From Streptomyces sp. XD-27 (GTDB lineage Bacteria; Actinomycetota; Actinomycetes; Streptomycetales; Streptomycetaceae), in contig NZ_CP130713.1 in NCBI RefSeq assembly GCF_030553055.1, positions 5,146,001 to 5,210,000 on the forward strand: a stretch of DNA of 64,000 nucleotides, given 5' to 3'. Below, piece by piece: positions 42,427 through 49,702 of this stretch. The notes beneath the pieces were generated by a model. It worked only from the letters and a program-made list of their open reading frames with translations. It did no database searches and had not been told where the DNA came from. The number at the start of each line of letters is the position of its first letter. Position 1 is the stretch's first letter. Position numbers and translations under genes: made by a program.

Positions 42427-42704
42427 CGCGAGCGCGGCCTGGGCAGGCCGAGCCGACCGGGGCGCATGGTCTGTACGGCCGTCACGGTCATCCGGCGGTC
42501 GAGATAGGCGACGTCGATGGCGAACCGCATGCCGAAGGTGTGGACGCCGCTCGCGGGGGTGAGGAGCAGCGCGCCGTCGAGCCGGTCACGGCCGAGCAGA
42601 CCGCGACGGCGCGCCCGGCGGGACCCGGCGACCTCCAACGCAACCCGCACCCCTGCCCGACCCGGTATCCACAGCACCGCCGCGCCGTCCTGCCACCGTC
42701 TCAT
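42168..42704 (-). CDS. DUF192 protein with long low-complexity C-tail
   Basis: 178 residues from the ATG at 42704 (GGGGGCGGA upstream). DUF192 core: VALEVAGSRRARRRGLLGRDRLDGALLLTPASGVHTFGMRFAIDVAYLDRRMTVTAVQTMRPGRLGLPRPRSRHVLEAEAGALERWGVRPGVRVSV. Family members are about 120 residues; here another about 60 residues (STAESALPATVETTPPSTAD type) follow because the frame reads through the 3' end of the MFS gene. Real function of DUF192 unknown. Divergent from the prepilin peptidase gene, and placed between Tad genes in many actinobacteria as I recall. Confidence 0.8.
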   Translation of the reverse strand: MRRWQDGAAVLWIPGRAGVRVALEVAGSRRARRRGLLGRDRLDGALLLTPASGVHTFGMRFAIDVAYLDRRMTVTAVQTMRPGRLGLPRPRSRHVLEAEAGALERWGVRPGVRVSVQPASPSTAESALPATVETTPPSTADTAPPSAVDTALPSSRAASATATSANAASPAPTQATEA

Positions 42705-42848
42705 TCCGCCCCCACTCCTGCTCGACCACGCCCGGTGGATCATTCCTCTAATACCACCCTTCCCGAAGTCGGGGCTCTGACCCGAACCCCGGGGGCTGTG
42801 GGAAGGGGCGGAGCAGGGGAGGGGAGCACGCTTCCGTAGGCTCGGGCC

Positions 42849-43595
42849 GTGCATCCCACGCTGATCCTCGCCGCCGCCCTGTACGGAGCCGCCGCCGGGC
42901 TGCTCGTGCCGCGGCCCCTGCACCGGTTCGCGGTCCAGCCCGGTGAGCCCTGGCGCGGTACCTGCCCCGGCGGTCACGTGATCACCGGACCCGCGGGCGG
43001 CTGGTTCGGGCTCGCCAGCTGCCGCGCCTGTCCCGCCGACGCGCGCAGCTACGGCGTGGCAGCCGCGTGGACCGCAGGCGCCGCCGCGCTCGTGTGCGGC
43101 GGGCTCGCCGCCGCCGTCGGGCCCCGCCCCGAACTGGGCGTATGGCTGCTGCTCGTACCGCTCAGCCTGCTGCTCGCCGGGGTCGACCGAGCGGTGAACC
43201 GGCTGCCCGACGTACTGACCCTGCCGATGGCCGGCGGCGCCGCGGTGCTGCTGGGCCTGGCCGCGCTGCTGCCGCACAGCGCGGGGTCCTGGCGCCGCGC
43301 GCTGCTCGGTGGAGCGGTGCTCGGCGGCGCCTATCTGCTGCTGTTCCTGATCAGTCCCAGCGGCATGGGGTTCGGCGACGTCAAGCTGGCGCCGACTCTG
43401 GGTACCGCCCTGGGGTGGTACGGATGGGACGTGCTCTTCCTCGGCGCCTTCGCCGGTCTGCTGCTCGGCTCCTTCTACGGTGTAAGCCTTGTGCTGACGC
43501 GGCGAGCGGGCCGTAAGACGGCCATGGCGTTCGGGCCTTTCATGATCATCGGGGCCGGTGCGGGACTGCTTCTCGGGGGTCTGGGAGCCGCCTGA
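42849..43595 (+). CDS. A24 (type IV) prepilin peptidase
   Basis: 248 residues from a GTG at 42849. Membrane aspartyl protease with about seven helices. Catalytic Asp pair: first in LLAGVDRAVNRLPDVLTLPM (about residue 120), second in the GxGD motif SPSGMGFGDVKLAPTLGTALGW (about residue 177). A short Cys-rich loop near the N-terminus (GTCPGGH ... SCRACPAD) recalls the zinc loop of PilD-type enzymes, though the methyltransferase domain is reduced. It should cleave the Flp prepilin and the two TadE-like pseudopilins encoded upstream. Confidence 0.92.
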   Translation: MHPTLILAAALYGAAAGLLVPRPLHRFAVQPGEPWRGTCPGGHVITGPAGGWFGLASCRACPADARSYGVAAAWTAGAAALVCGGLAAAVGPRPELGVWLLLVPLSLLLAGVDRAVNRLPDVLTLPMAGGAAVLLGLAALLPHSAGSWRRALLGGAVLGGAYLLLFLISPSGMGFGDVKLAPTLGTALGWYGWDVLFLGAFAGLLLGSFYGVSLVLTRRAGRKTAMAFGPFMIIGAGAGLLLGGLGAA

Positions 43596-43673
43596 CGTCA
43601 GCCCGCGGCGCGCGGTCACCCCTGTCGGTGCACACGGCACTCTTTATGAAGGGTTATGGTGGAAGCCCCCCCT

Positions 43674-43707
43674 CGGGCCGGTCCGTATCCCCCCACGGAC
43701 CGGCCCG
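43674..43707 (+). terminator. intrinsic terminator after the prepilin peptidase
   Basis: Perfect 13-bp stem CGGGCCGGTCCGT (43674-43686) / ACGGACCGGCCCG (43695-43707), 8-nt loop, followed by CTTTATT, unusually T-rich for this genome. The 219-bp spacer has no other clear feature. Confidence 0.9.
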
Positions 43708-43814
43708 CTTTATTGCGCGGGAACCCTCTGCCTGGCGGAAAAGGTGCCCTAGACTGCCGGGCTGTCACGGCGTGACACGGTCGAGTGGCCGGAAACGATC
43801 TGGGGGAGAGAGCC

Positions 43815-44705
43815 ATGGCATCGGGGGGATGGGGGCCGGGACCCGGCCCCGGACAGCCTGGCGGCAACGGGCCGGGCGGGCAGGGCTGGGGCGATCCGTA
43901 CGGCCCGCCGCCCCCGGCGCCCCGGCCCGCGCCCCGGCGCCGCAGCCCGCTGCGGCACATACCCCTCGTCAACATCGCCGCCGCCGTCATGCGCTCCGCG
44001 CACCGCGTCGCCACCCGGCTCTTCGTCCAGGACGGCGACGGCCGGATCGCGGACCGCACCGTGGAGCGGGTCCAGGTGGCCCGCACTGTGCTCGGCGTTC
44101 TCGCCGGCCTCGCGCTGATCTACGTCTACGGCGTGGAGGAGGACCGCTGGAAGAACGCGGCGGACGACAGCTTCGGCAACATGATCATGACCCCGGTCCT
44201 GCTGATCTGCACCGGACCGCTGGTCATTCTCGGATTCATCCTCTACGCGCCGCCCCACCTCCGGCCGCGGCTCCGCTCCCGGCTCGGCGCCCCGCTGAAG
44301 GCGGTCGGCTGGTATCTGCTGGCCATAGTCGTCTTCGGTACCGTCGTCTACCTGGCGGGCCAGACCGGACTCTTCAAGGGCCTGGACGGCTGGCAGGCCG
44401 GGCTGGCGGCGGTCGTGGTGCTGGTCGTGGTGGTGTGGGGGCTGCCCTTCCTCCTCCTGGCGTCGCTGTACTCCGCCCGCAGCGCCTTCAACACCGCCCA
44501 CGTCCACCCGATGCTGCCCGCTGTGGTCACCGGCGTCCTGGTGTGGGCGCTCGCGATCTTCAACCTGGCCGTCAAAGGCATGCCGGAGGGTCCGCCGCCG
44601 GTCCAGCTCAGCTCCCTGCTCGGCGGCCCGCTCTCGGTGACCGCCGTCTCGCTGTGGGAGCTGCACCGGATGCGGACCCGGTTCGGCGTCACCGTCCGCG
44701 GCTGA
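43815..44705 (+). CDS. multi-pass membrane protein of unknown function
   Basis: 296 residues from the ATG at 43815 (GGGGGAGAG upstream). A Gly/Pro-rich cytoplasmic N-tail (WGPGPGPGQPGGNGPGG, about 45 residues) precedes a conserved-looking segment RHIPLVNIAAAVMRSAHRVATRLFVQDGDGRIADRTVERVQVARTVLG and then about five transmembrane helices. No enzyme motif seen. Transcribed alone; convergent with the aldo/keto reductase, the stop codons being 9 bp apart. Confidence 0.8.
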   Translation: MASGGWGPGPGPGQPGGNGPGGQGWGDPYGPPPPAPRPAPRRRSPLRHIPLVNIAAAVMRSAHRVATRLFVQDGDGRIADRTVERVQVARTVLGVLAGLALIYVYGVEEDRWKNAADDSFGNMIMTPVLLICTGPLVILGFILYAPPHLRPRLRSRLGAPLKAVGWYLLAIVVFGTVVYLAGQTGLFKGLDGWQAGLAAVVVLVVVVWGLPFLLLASLYSARSAFNTAHVHPMLPAVVTGVLVWALAIFNLAVKGMPEGPPPVQLSSLLGGPLSVTAVSLWELHRMRTRFGVTVRG

Positions 44706-44723
44706 GTCTCAGCCTCAGCCGCG
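44697..44723. terminator. hairpin overlapping both stop codons of convergent genes
   Basis: CGCGGCTGAG (44697-44706) / CTCAGCCGCG (44714-44723), perfect 10-bp stem with a 7-nt loop. It contains the TGA of the membrane protein (44703-44705) and the TGA of the reductase (44717-44715). Confidence 0.7.
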
Positions 44724-45755
44724 GCGGGCCCAGATGTTCACACCCTCCGTCGTCGTCGCGAACGCGTCGATCTCCGCCAGCTCCTCGCCGGTCAGCTCCG
44801 GACCACCCAGCGCGGCCACGTTCGCCTCCAGCTGGGCCACGCTGGACGCGCCGATCAGTGCCGAGGTCATCCGCTCGTCGCGCAGCACCCAGGTGAGCGC
44901 GAGCTGGGCCAGCGACTGGCCGCGCCGCCGCGCGATCTCGTTCAGGCCGCGCAGTCGCCGCACGTTCTCGTCCGTCAGCAGCCCCGGGTCCAGCGACTTG
45001 CCCTGCGCCGCGCGCGAACCGGCCGGCACGCCGTCGAGGTACTTGTCGGTCAGCAGGCCCTGGGCCAGCGGCGCGAACGCGATGCACCCCATGCCCTGCG
45101 CCTGGAGCGTGTCCAGCAGCGCGTCGTCCTCGATCCAGCGGTTGAGCATCGAGTACGACGGCTGGTGGATCAGCGCGGGCACGCCCATCTCCCGCAGCAG
45201 CCGGGCCGCCTCGCGGGTCTGGCTCGCCTTGTACGAGGAGACGCCCACGTACAGCGCCTTGCCCTGCTGGACGGCGGACGCGAGCGCGCCCATCGTCTCC
45301 TCCAGTGGCGTGTGCGGATCGAAGCGGTGCGAGTAGAAGATGTCCACGTAGTCCACGCCCATCCGCTTCAGCGAGGCGTCGAGGGAGGACAGCAGGTACT
45401 TCCGCGAGCCCCACTCCCCGTAGGGGCCCGGGTGCATCAGATAGCCGGCCTTGGTGGAAATCACCATTTCGTCCCGATACGGGCGGAAATCCTGCGCGAG
45501 GAGCGTGCCGAAGTTCAGCTCGGCGGAGCCGGGCGGCGGGCCGTAGTTGTTGGCCAGATCGAAGTGGGTCACGCCCAGGTCGAAGGCGCGGCGCAGGATG
45601 GCGCGCTGCGAGGTCAGGGTGCGGTCGTCGCCGAAGTTGTGCCACAGGCCGAGCGAGATCGCGGGCAGCTTCAGACCGCTGCGCCCGCTGCGCCGGTACG
45701 GCATGCTGTCGTAGCGGGCGGCGGCGGCCTGGTAGGGGGAGGTCGTGTCGTTCAC
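44715..45755 (-). CDS. aldo/keto reductase (YghZ/MgrA-type)
   Basis: 346 residues from a GTG at 45755. NADPH-dependent AKR barrel: MPYRRSGRSGLKLPAISLGLWHNFGDD, GVTHFDLANNYGPPPGSAE with the catalytic Tyr (NNYG), Lys in VISTKAGYLM, His in MGVDYVDIFYSHRFDPHTPLEETM, and cofactor-binding IPVSKS-like region replaced by AFAPLAQGLLTDKYLDGVP plus MTSALIGASSVAQLEANV. This subgroup reduces methylglyoxal and L-glyceraldehyde 3-phosphate. A perfect 12-bp palindrome lies upstream at 45796. Confidence 0.93.
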   Translation of the reverse strand: MNDTTSPYQAAAARYDSMPYRRSGRSGLKLPAISLGLWHNFGDDRTLTSQRAILRRAFDLGVTHFDLANNYGPPPGSAELNFGTLLAQDFRPYRDEMVISTKAGYLMHPGPYGEWGSRKYLLSSLDASLKRMGVDYVDIFYSHRFDPHTPLEETMGALASAVQQGKALYVGVSSYKASQTREAARLLREMGVPALIHQPSYSMLNRWIEDDALLDTLQAQGMGCIAFAPLAQGLLTDKYLDGVPAGSRAAQGKSLDPGLLTDENVRRLRGLNEIARRRGQSLAQLALTWVLRDERMTSALIGASSVAQLEANVAALGGPELTGEELAEIDAFATTTEGVNIWARRG

Positions 45756-45795
45756 GGCGGAATCCTGTTCGAGTGGCTGTCGTAGGGACGCTATA

Positions 45796-45807
45796 ACGTC
45801 GCGACGT
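45796..45807. promoter_or_regulatory. 12-bp palindrome ACGTCGCGACGT upstream of the reductase
   Basis: Perfect palindrome 41-52 bp before the reductase start, next to CTATA that could be part of a -10 element. Possible operator; the regulator is unknown. Confidence 0.35.
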
Positions 45808-45893
45808 CAGGGGTTCGCCACCGCGCCCGCCCCCGCAGTAGGGTGTCGCCCTTGGGGCGACCGCCATGGTGAGGCACGGAGGGGCTGGAAGAC

Positions 45894-46655
45894 GTGAAGT
45901 TGCGCGACCTGGTGTACGGGCTCTACGCGCGCCGGGTGGAGGGCCGCCTCGACCACGACCAGGTGCCCAAGCACATCGGCGTCATCCTCGACGGAAACCG
46001 CCGCTGGGCGCGGGCCGACGGCCGCACCCTGGAGCAGGGCCACCAGGCCGGCGCCGACAAGATCCACGACCTGCTGGGCTGGTGCGCGGAGACGGACGTC
46101 GAGGTCGTCACCCTCTGGATGCTGTCCACCGACAACCTCAACCGGCCGGAGGAGCAGCTCAACCCGCTGCTGGGCATCATCGAGGACACGGTCCGGAACC
46201 TGGCGGCGGACGGCCGCTGGCGCGTGCACCACGTCGGCACGATGGACCTGCTGCCCGACCACACCCAGCGGGTGCTCAAGGAAGCCGAGCAGGCGACCGA
46301 CCACATAGGCGGCATATTGGTCAACGTGGCCGTGGGCTACGGCGGTCGGCAGGAGATCGCCGACGCCGTGCGGTCCCTGCTGCTGGACCACGCGCACAAG
46401 GGCACCACCTTCGAGGAGCTCGCCGAGATCGTCGACATCGACCTGATCTCCGAGCACCTCTACACCCGCGGCCAGCCCGACCCCGACCTGGTCATCCGTA
46501 CCAGCGGTGAACAGCGCCTGTCCGGCTTCATGCTGTGGCAGAGCGCGCATTCCGAGTACTACTTCTGCGAGGTCTTCTGGCCCGCGTTCCGCAAGGTCGA
46601 CTTCCTGCGCGCGCTGCGCGACTACGCGGCCCGGCACCGGCGGTACGGCAACTAG
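45894..46655 (+). CDS. cis-prenyltransferase (UPP/decaprenyl diphosphate synthase family)
   Basis: 253 residues from the GTG at 45894 (GGAGGGGCTGG upstream). Elongates isoprenyl diphosphates to make the lipid carrier for cell-wall and glycan synthesis. Signature motifs: HIGVILDGNRRWARADGRTLEQGHQAGADKI (catalytic Asp, residues about 27-55), TLWMLSTDNLNRPEEQL, and DLVIRTSGEQRLSGFMLWQSAHSEYYFCEVFWPAFRKVDFLRALRDYAARHRRYG. This is one of two such enzymes usual in streptomycetes; chain length cannot be told. Confidence 0.95.
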   Translation: MKLRDLVYGLYARRVEGRLDHDQVPKHIGVILDGNRRWARADGRTLEQGHQAGADKIHDLLGWCAETDVEVVTLWMLSTDNLNRPEEQLNPLLGIIEDTVRNLAADGRWRVHHVGTMDLLPDHTQRVLKEAEQATDHIGGILVNVAVGYGGRQEIADAVRSLLLDHAHKGTTFEELAEIVDIDLISEHLYTRGQPDPDLVIRTSGEQRLSGFMLWQSAHSEYYFCEVFWPAFRKVDFLRALRDYAARHRRYGN

Positions 46656-47005
46656 CGCCTCCCTTACGCGGAGTTCGGTCCCGGTTAACCGAAAAGACTC
46701 CTCGTGTCCCCCCTTGGGATACCTTGAACGGGCTGGATTTTCACACGCGTCATATGCCAGTGCATGGCGGCGAGCGTTCGAGGGAATACCCCCGTCAGGT
46801 CGAGGCCCGCATGCACGGTCCACTGGGCGTCGAACTGCCAGCGGGCGGCATGGGGCCGTCCGCCCGGGAGGCCCTTTGCAGACGTCGCGACAGTGCGGAT
46901 CGTGCGGATGCGCGGAGGGCCGGTGCCCGGCCCTCGTAGGGCCAAGGCCCGGTCCATTCCCCCGCGACGTCGTCGCGCACCTCTCCCGAGGGGGTCCGTC
47001 CACCC
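46656..47005. other. 350-bp spacer before phoH
   Basis: No convincing gene. Contains a CGGTTAACCG palindrome near 46681 and a hairpin GAGGGCCGG (46915-46923) / CCGGCCCTC (46927-46935) with 3-nt loop. A 62-codon frame starting at about 46754 (MPVHGGERSREYPRQVEARM) has weak codon bias. Probably promoter and leader of phoH. Confidence 0.5.
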
Positions 47006-48343
47006 GTGGTGACCAGCACGAAGCGCCGTGAGCACGACCGGCGCACCTATGTCCTCGACACCAGCGTCCTGCTGGCCGACCCGAACGCCATGGTCCGCTT
47101 CGACGAGCACGAGGTCGTGCTCCCGGTCGTCGTGGTCACGGAGCTGGAGGCCAAGAGGCACCACCCGGAGCTGGGCTACTTCGCCCGGCAGGCCCTGCGC
47201 CTGCTGGACGAGTACCGCGTCCGCTTCGGCCGCCTCGACGCCCCCATCCCGATCGGCGATCTCGGCGGCACCCTGCGCGTCGAGCTCAACCACTCCGACC
47301 CGGGCGTCCTTCCCGCGGCCTTCCTGAACCATGGCGGCCGCCCGGGGGACAACGACTCGCGGATCCTCGCGGTGGCCAGAAACCTCCAGGCCGAGGGGTA
47401 CGACGTCACGGTCGTCTCCAAGGACCTGCCCCTGCGCATCAAGGCGTCCTCGGTGGGGCTGCTCGCCGAGGAGTACCGCGCGGAGCTGGCCGTCACCGAC
47501 TCCGGCTGGACCGGCATGGCCGAACTGGCGGTCACCGCCGACCAGGTGGACGACCTCTTCGCGACCGAGACCGGGTTGGTCCCCGAGGCGGCCGGACTGC
47601 CCGTGCACACCGGCCTGGTGCTCCAGTCCGAGCGCGGCAAGGCGCTCGGCCGGGTCACCGCCGACGGGCAGGTGCGGCTGGTGCGCGGTGACCGGGAGGC
47701 GTTCGGCATCCACGGGCGCAGCGCGGAGCAGCGCATCGCGCTGGACCTGCTGCTGGATCCGGACATCGGGATCGTGTCGATGGGCGGCCGGGCCGGCACG
47801 GGCAAGTCGGCGCTCGCGCTCTGCGCCGGTCTCGAGGCCGTACTGGAGCGGCGGCAGCACCGCAAGGTGATGATCTTCCGCCCGCTGTACGCGGTCGGCG
47901 GCCAGGAACTGGGCTATCTGCCGGGCACCGAGGCCGAGAAGATGAGCCCGTGGGCGCAGGCGGTCTTCGACACCCTCTCCGCGGTCACCACGGCGGACGT
48001 CATCGAGGAGGTGGTGGGCCGCGGCATGCTGGAGGTGCTGCCGCTCACCCACATCCGCGGTCGTTCGCTGCACGACGCGTTCGTGATCGTCGACGAGGCG
48101 CAGTCACTCGAACGCAACGTGCTGCTGACTGTTCTGTCCCGTATCGGGGCCAATTCCCGTGTCGTACTGACTCATGACGTCGCCCAGCGCGACAACCTCA
48201 GGGTCGGCCGGTACGACGGAGTGGTGGCGGTGGTCGAGAAGTTGAAGGGGCACCCCCTCTTCGCGCACGTCACGCTCAACCGCTCCGAGCGCTCGCCGAT
48301 CGCGGCGCTGGTGACCGAAATGCTGGAGGACGCCCACATCTGA
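47006..48343 (+). CDS. PhoH-family protein with N-terminal PIN domain (PhoH2 type)
   Basis: 445 residues from a GTG at 47006. N-terminal PIN RNase domain ([21 protein letters not shown] ... [31 protein letters not shown], with acidic active-site residues and [12 protein letters not shown]). The C-terminal PhoH P-loop domain has Walker [20 protein letters not shown] (about residue 255) and Walker [43 protein letters not shown]. PhoH2 proteins act as RNA helicase/RNases in mycobacteria. Single gene, ended by a strong hairpin. Confidence 0.94.
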   Translation: MVTSTKRREHDRRTYVLDTSVLLADPNAMVRFDEHEVVLPVVVVTELEAKRHHPELGYFARQALRLLDEYRVRFGRLDAPIPIGDLGGTLRVELNHSDPGVLPAAFLNHGGRPGDNDSRILAVARNLQAEGYDVTVVSKDLPLRIKASSVGLLAEEYRAELAVTDSGWTGMAELAVTADQVDDLFATETGLVPEAAGLPVHTGLVLQSERGKALGRVTADGQVRLVRGDREAFGIHGRSAEQRIALDLLLDPDIGIVSMGGRAGTGKSALALCAGLEAVLERRQHRKVMIFRPLYAVGGQELGYLPGTEAEKMSPWAQAVFDTLSAVTTADVIEEVVGRGMLEVLPLTHIRGRSLHDAFVIVDEAQSLERNVLLTVLSRIGANSRVVLTHDVAQRDNLRVGRYDGVVAVVEKLKGHPLFAHVTLNRSERSPIAALVTEMLEDAHI

Positions 48344-48360
48344 GGCAGTTGGAGACGGTA

Positions 48361-48401
48361 GGCGCCGCGCGGAGGGCCAAGTAGCTTAGCCGCGCGGCGC
48401 C
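48361..48401 (+). terminator. terminator after phoH
   Basis: GGCGCCGCGCGG (48361-48372) and CCGCGCGGCGCC (48390-48401) are exact complements around a 17-nt loop, 18 bp past the phoH stop. Confidence 0.88.
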
Positions 48402-48403
48402 TT

Positions 48404-48764
48404 GCTGCGCCGAACTTTCCGGAAACCCGCTGGCGTAAACGGGGTGTGAGCTTTCCCACGCAGCGGAGAATTGCCTCAGGGCGTCGCCATCCGGCAGGGT
48501 GTGGGTCCTGTCAGGCCCCGCATACGGCACTTCCACACCTCCAGGGGTGCGGAACCACAGCAGAACCAGAACTGAACAGAGTTCGCCGTATGCCGCCCGA
48601 GCACCATGCGGACCTCCCTGAGGGAGGGCCCACCGGGCCCGTGCTTTCTGTGACTGACCGCCCCCGACGCTCCATCCGGGGGACCGGAACAAGAGGAAGC
48701 CAGCGCCAGGGGCACGATTGCGTCCGCGAGGTCACCTAAGCGGGCGACGCTGGAAGGAAACCGT
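48404..48764 (+). ncRNA. long structured 5' leader of the transglycosylase gene (candidate cis-regulatory RNA)
   Basis: 361 bp without a gene but dense in helices: GCATACGGC/GCCGTATGC (48520-48528/48585-48593) enclosing TTCCaCACC/GGTGcGGAA (48531-48539/48546-48554); CCTCCC/GGGAGG (48613-48618/48622-48627); GGGCCC/GGGCCC (48626-48631/48635-48640); CCCCCG/CGGGGG (48661-48666/48677-48682); CCAGCG/CGCTGG (48700-48705/48748-48753). The last helix ends on the Shine-Dalgarno GGAAGG (48752-48757) just before the GTG. Cell-wall hydrolase genes in streptomycetes are known to use c-di-AMP riboswitches, but the canonical ydaO motifs are not recognisable in order here, so this may be a divergent or different element. 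Confidence 0.5.
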
Positions 48765-49472
48765 GTGAGCCGGATTTCGGTCCGGGGATTCGCAGTGGCC
48801 TCGGCCACCGCGGTCACCACTGTCGGCGCCGTTGTCGGTGTCGCCGCGGGCGGCGAGCAGAGCTCGTCCGACCCGGTCGAGGCGACCGCCGCCGACGCGT
48901 CACTCCTCGCTGAGATACCCACCGGGCAGCAGGCCCAGGTGCAGACCTCCCTGGCACAGCAGGCGGACATCCAGTCCACCGCCGCCGACACCGAGGCGCG
49001 GAAGTCCGCCGAGGAGTCCGCGCGCAAGCAGGCCGCGGAGGACGCCAAGGCGAAGAAGGAGGCCGCCGACAAGGAGGCCGCCGAGAAGCTCGCCAAGGAG
49101 CGCGAGAAGAAGAAGGCGGAGGAGGCCGCGAGCCGCTCCGCGACCCGTGACGCCGACAGCTTCACGCCGCAAACTTCGTACACCGTCGCCGAGGTCCAGG
49201 CCATGGCCCGGCAGATGGTTCCCGGCGACCAGTTCCAGTGCTTCAGCAACATAGTGAATCACGAGAGCAGCTGGAACTACCGGGCCTCCAACCCCTCGTC
49301 GGGGGCTTACGGCCTGGTGCAGGCGCTGCCCGGCTCCAAGATGGCATCCGCCGGAGCCGACTGGCAGACCAACCCGGCCACCCAGATCAAGTGGGGCCTG
49401 AACTACATGAACGAGCGCTACGGCAGCCCGTGTGGCGCCTGGGGCTTCTGGCAGGCCAACAACTGGTACTAG
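48765..49472 (+). CDS. secreted lytic transglycosylase (SLT domain)
   Basis: 235 residues from a GTG at 48765. Signal peptide (RISVRGFAVASATAVTTVGAVVGVAAGG), then a long Ala/Lys/Glu coiled coil (TEARKSAEESARKQAAEDAKAKKEAADKEAAEKLAKEREKKKAEE, residues about 75-125), and a C-terminal SLT domain: VPGDQFQCFSNIVNHESSWNYRASNPSSGAYGLVQALPGSKMASAGADW, with the catalytic Glu in NHESSW and the GAYGLVQ motif. Two Cys (FQCFSN, GSPCGAW) likely bridge. Cleaves peptidoglycan glycan strands during growth or germination. Preceded by the long structured leader. Confidence 0.93.
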   Translation: MSRISVRGFAVASATAVTTVGAVVGVAAGGEQSSSDPVEATAADASLLAEIPTGQQAQVQTSLAQQADIQSTAADTEARKSAEESARKQAAEDAKAKKEAADKEAAEKLAKEREKKKAEEAASRSATRDADSFTPQTSYTVAEVQAMARQMVPGDQFQCFSNIVNHESSWNYRASNPSSGAYGLVQALPGSKMASAGADWQTNPATQIKWGLNYMNERYGSPCGAWGFWQANNWY

Positions 49473-49494
49473 GCCAGGCCCACAGCAGACTTCG

Positions 49495-49528
49495 CGAAGC
49501 CCCCGACCCTTTTCGGCCGGGGGCTTCG
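49495..49528 (+). terminator. terminator after the transglycosylase
   Basis: CGAAGCCCCCG (49495-49505) / CGGGGGCTTCG (49518-49528), 11-bp stem, 12-nt loop, 23 bp past the stop codon. Confidence 0.88.
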
Positions 49529-49702
49529 TGTGTCCTCCGGTAACGTTTCTCCGACGGCCGAGGGGGATGGGGGTAGGGGAAGAGAAATGTCCAGATTGCC
49601 AAGGTTGGTCGGCAGGCTGGGGGCGGTCTCACACGGCTCGCCGAACGCCTCGACCGCAAGGGCGACGCGACGGGCGGTGACGGCGGCCCGGCGTCCGGCC
49701 GG

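Noticed and set aside
42440..43640. Longer DUF192 reading frame extending upstream through the prepilin peptidase gene.
   Set aside because: The extension is antisense to the A24 peptidase and the ATG at 42704 has a proper RBS and begins the family domain.
43615..43720. A tRNA-like or leader-peptide structure after the prepilin peptidase.
   Set aside because: The only stable structure is the 13-bp hairpin with a T-rich tail, which is an ordinary intrinsic terminator; no cloverleaf could be drawn.
48640..48764. Resemblance to a canonical ydaO (c-di-AMP) riboswitch (GGGGGACC, GAGGTCACCTAAGCGGGCG).
   Set aside because: The expected conserved blocks are not in the right order or spacing, so only a generic structured leader is claimed.
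48476..49252. A 258-codon minus-strand frame opposite the transglycosylase and its leader.
   Set aside because: Ser/Ala/Cys-rich shadow of the coiled-coil coding sequence; the opposite strand encodes an SLT domain.
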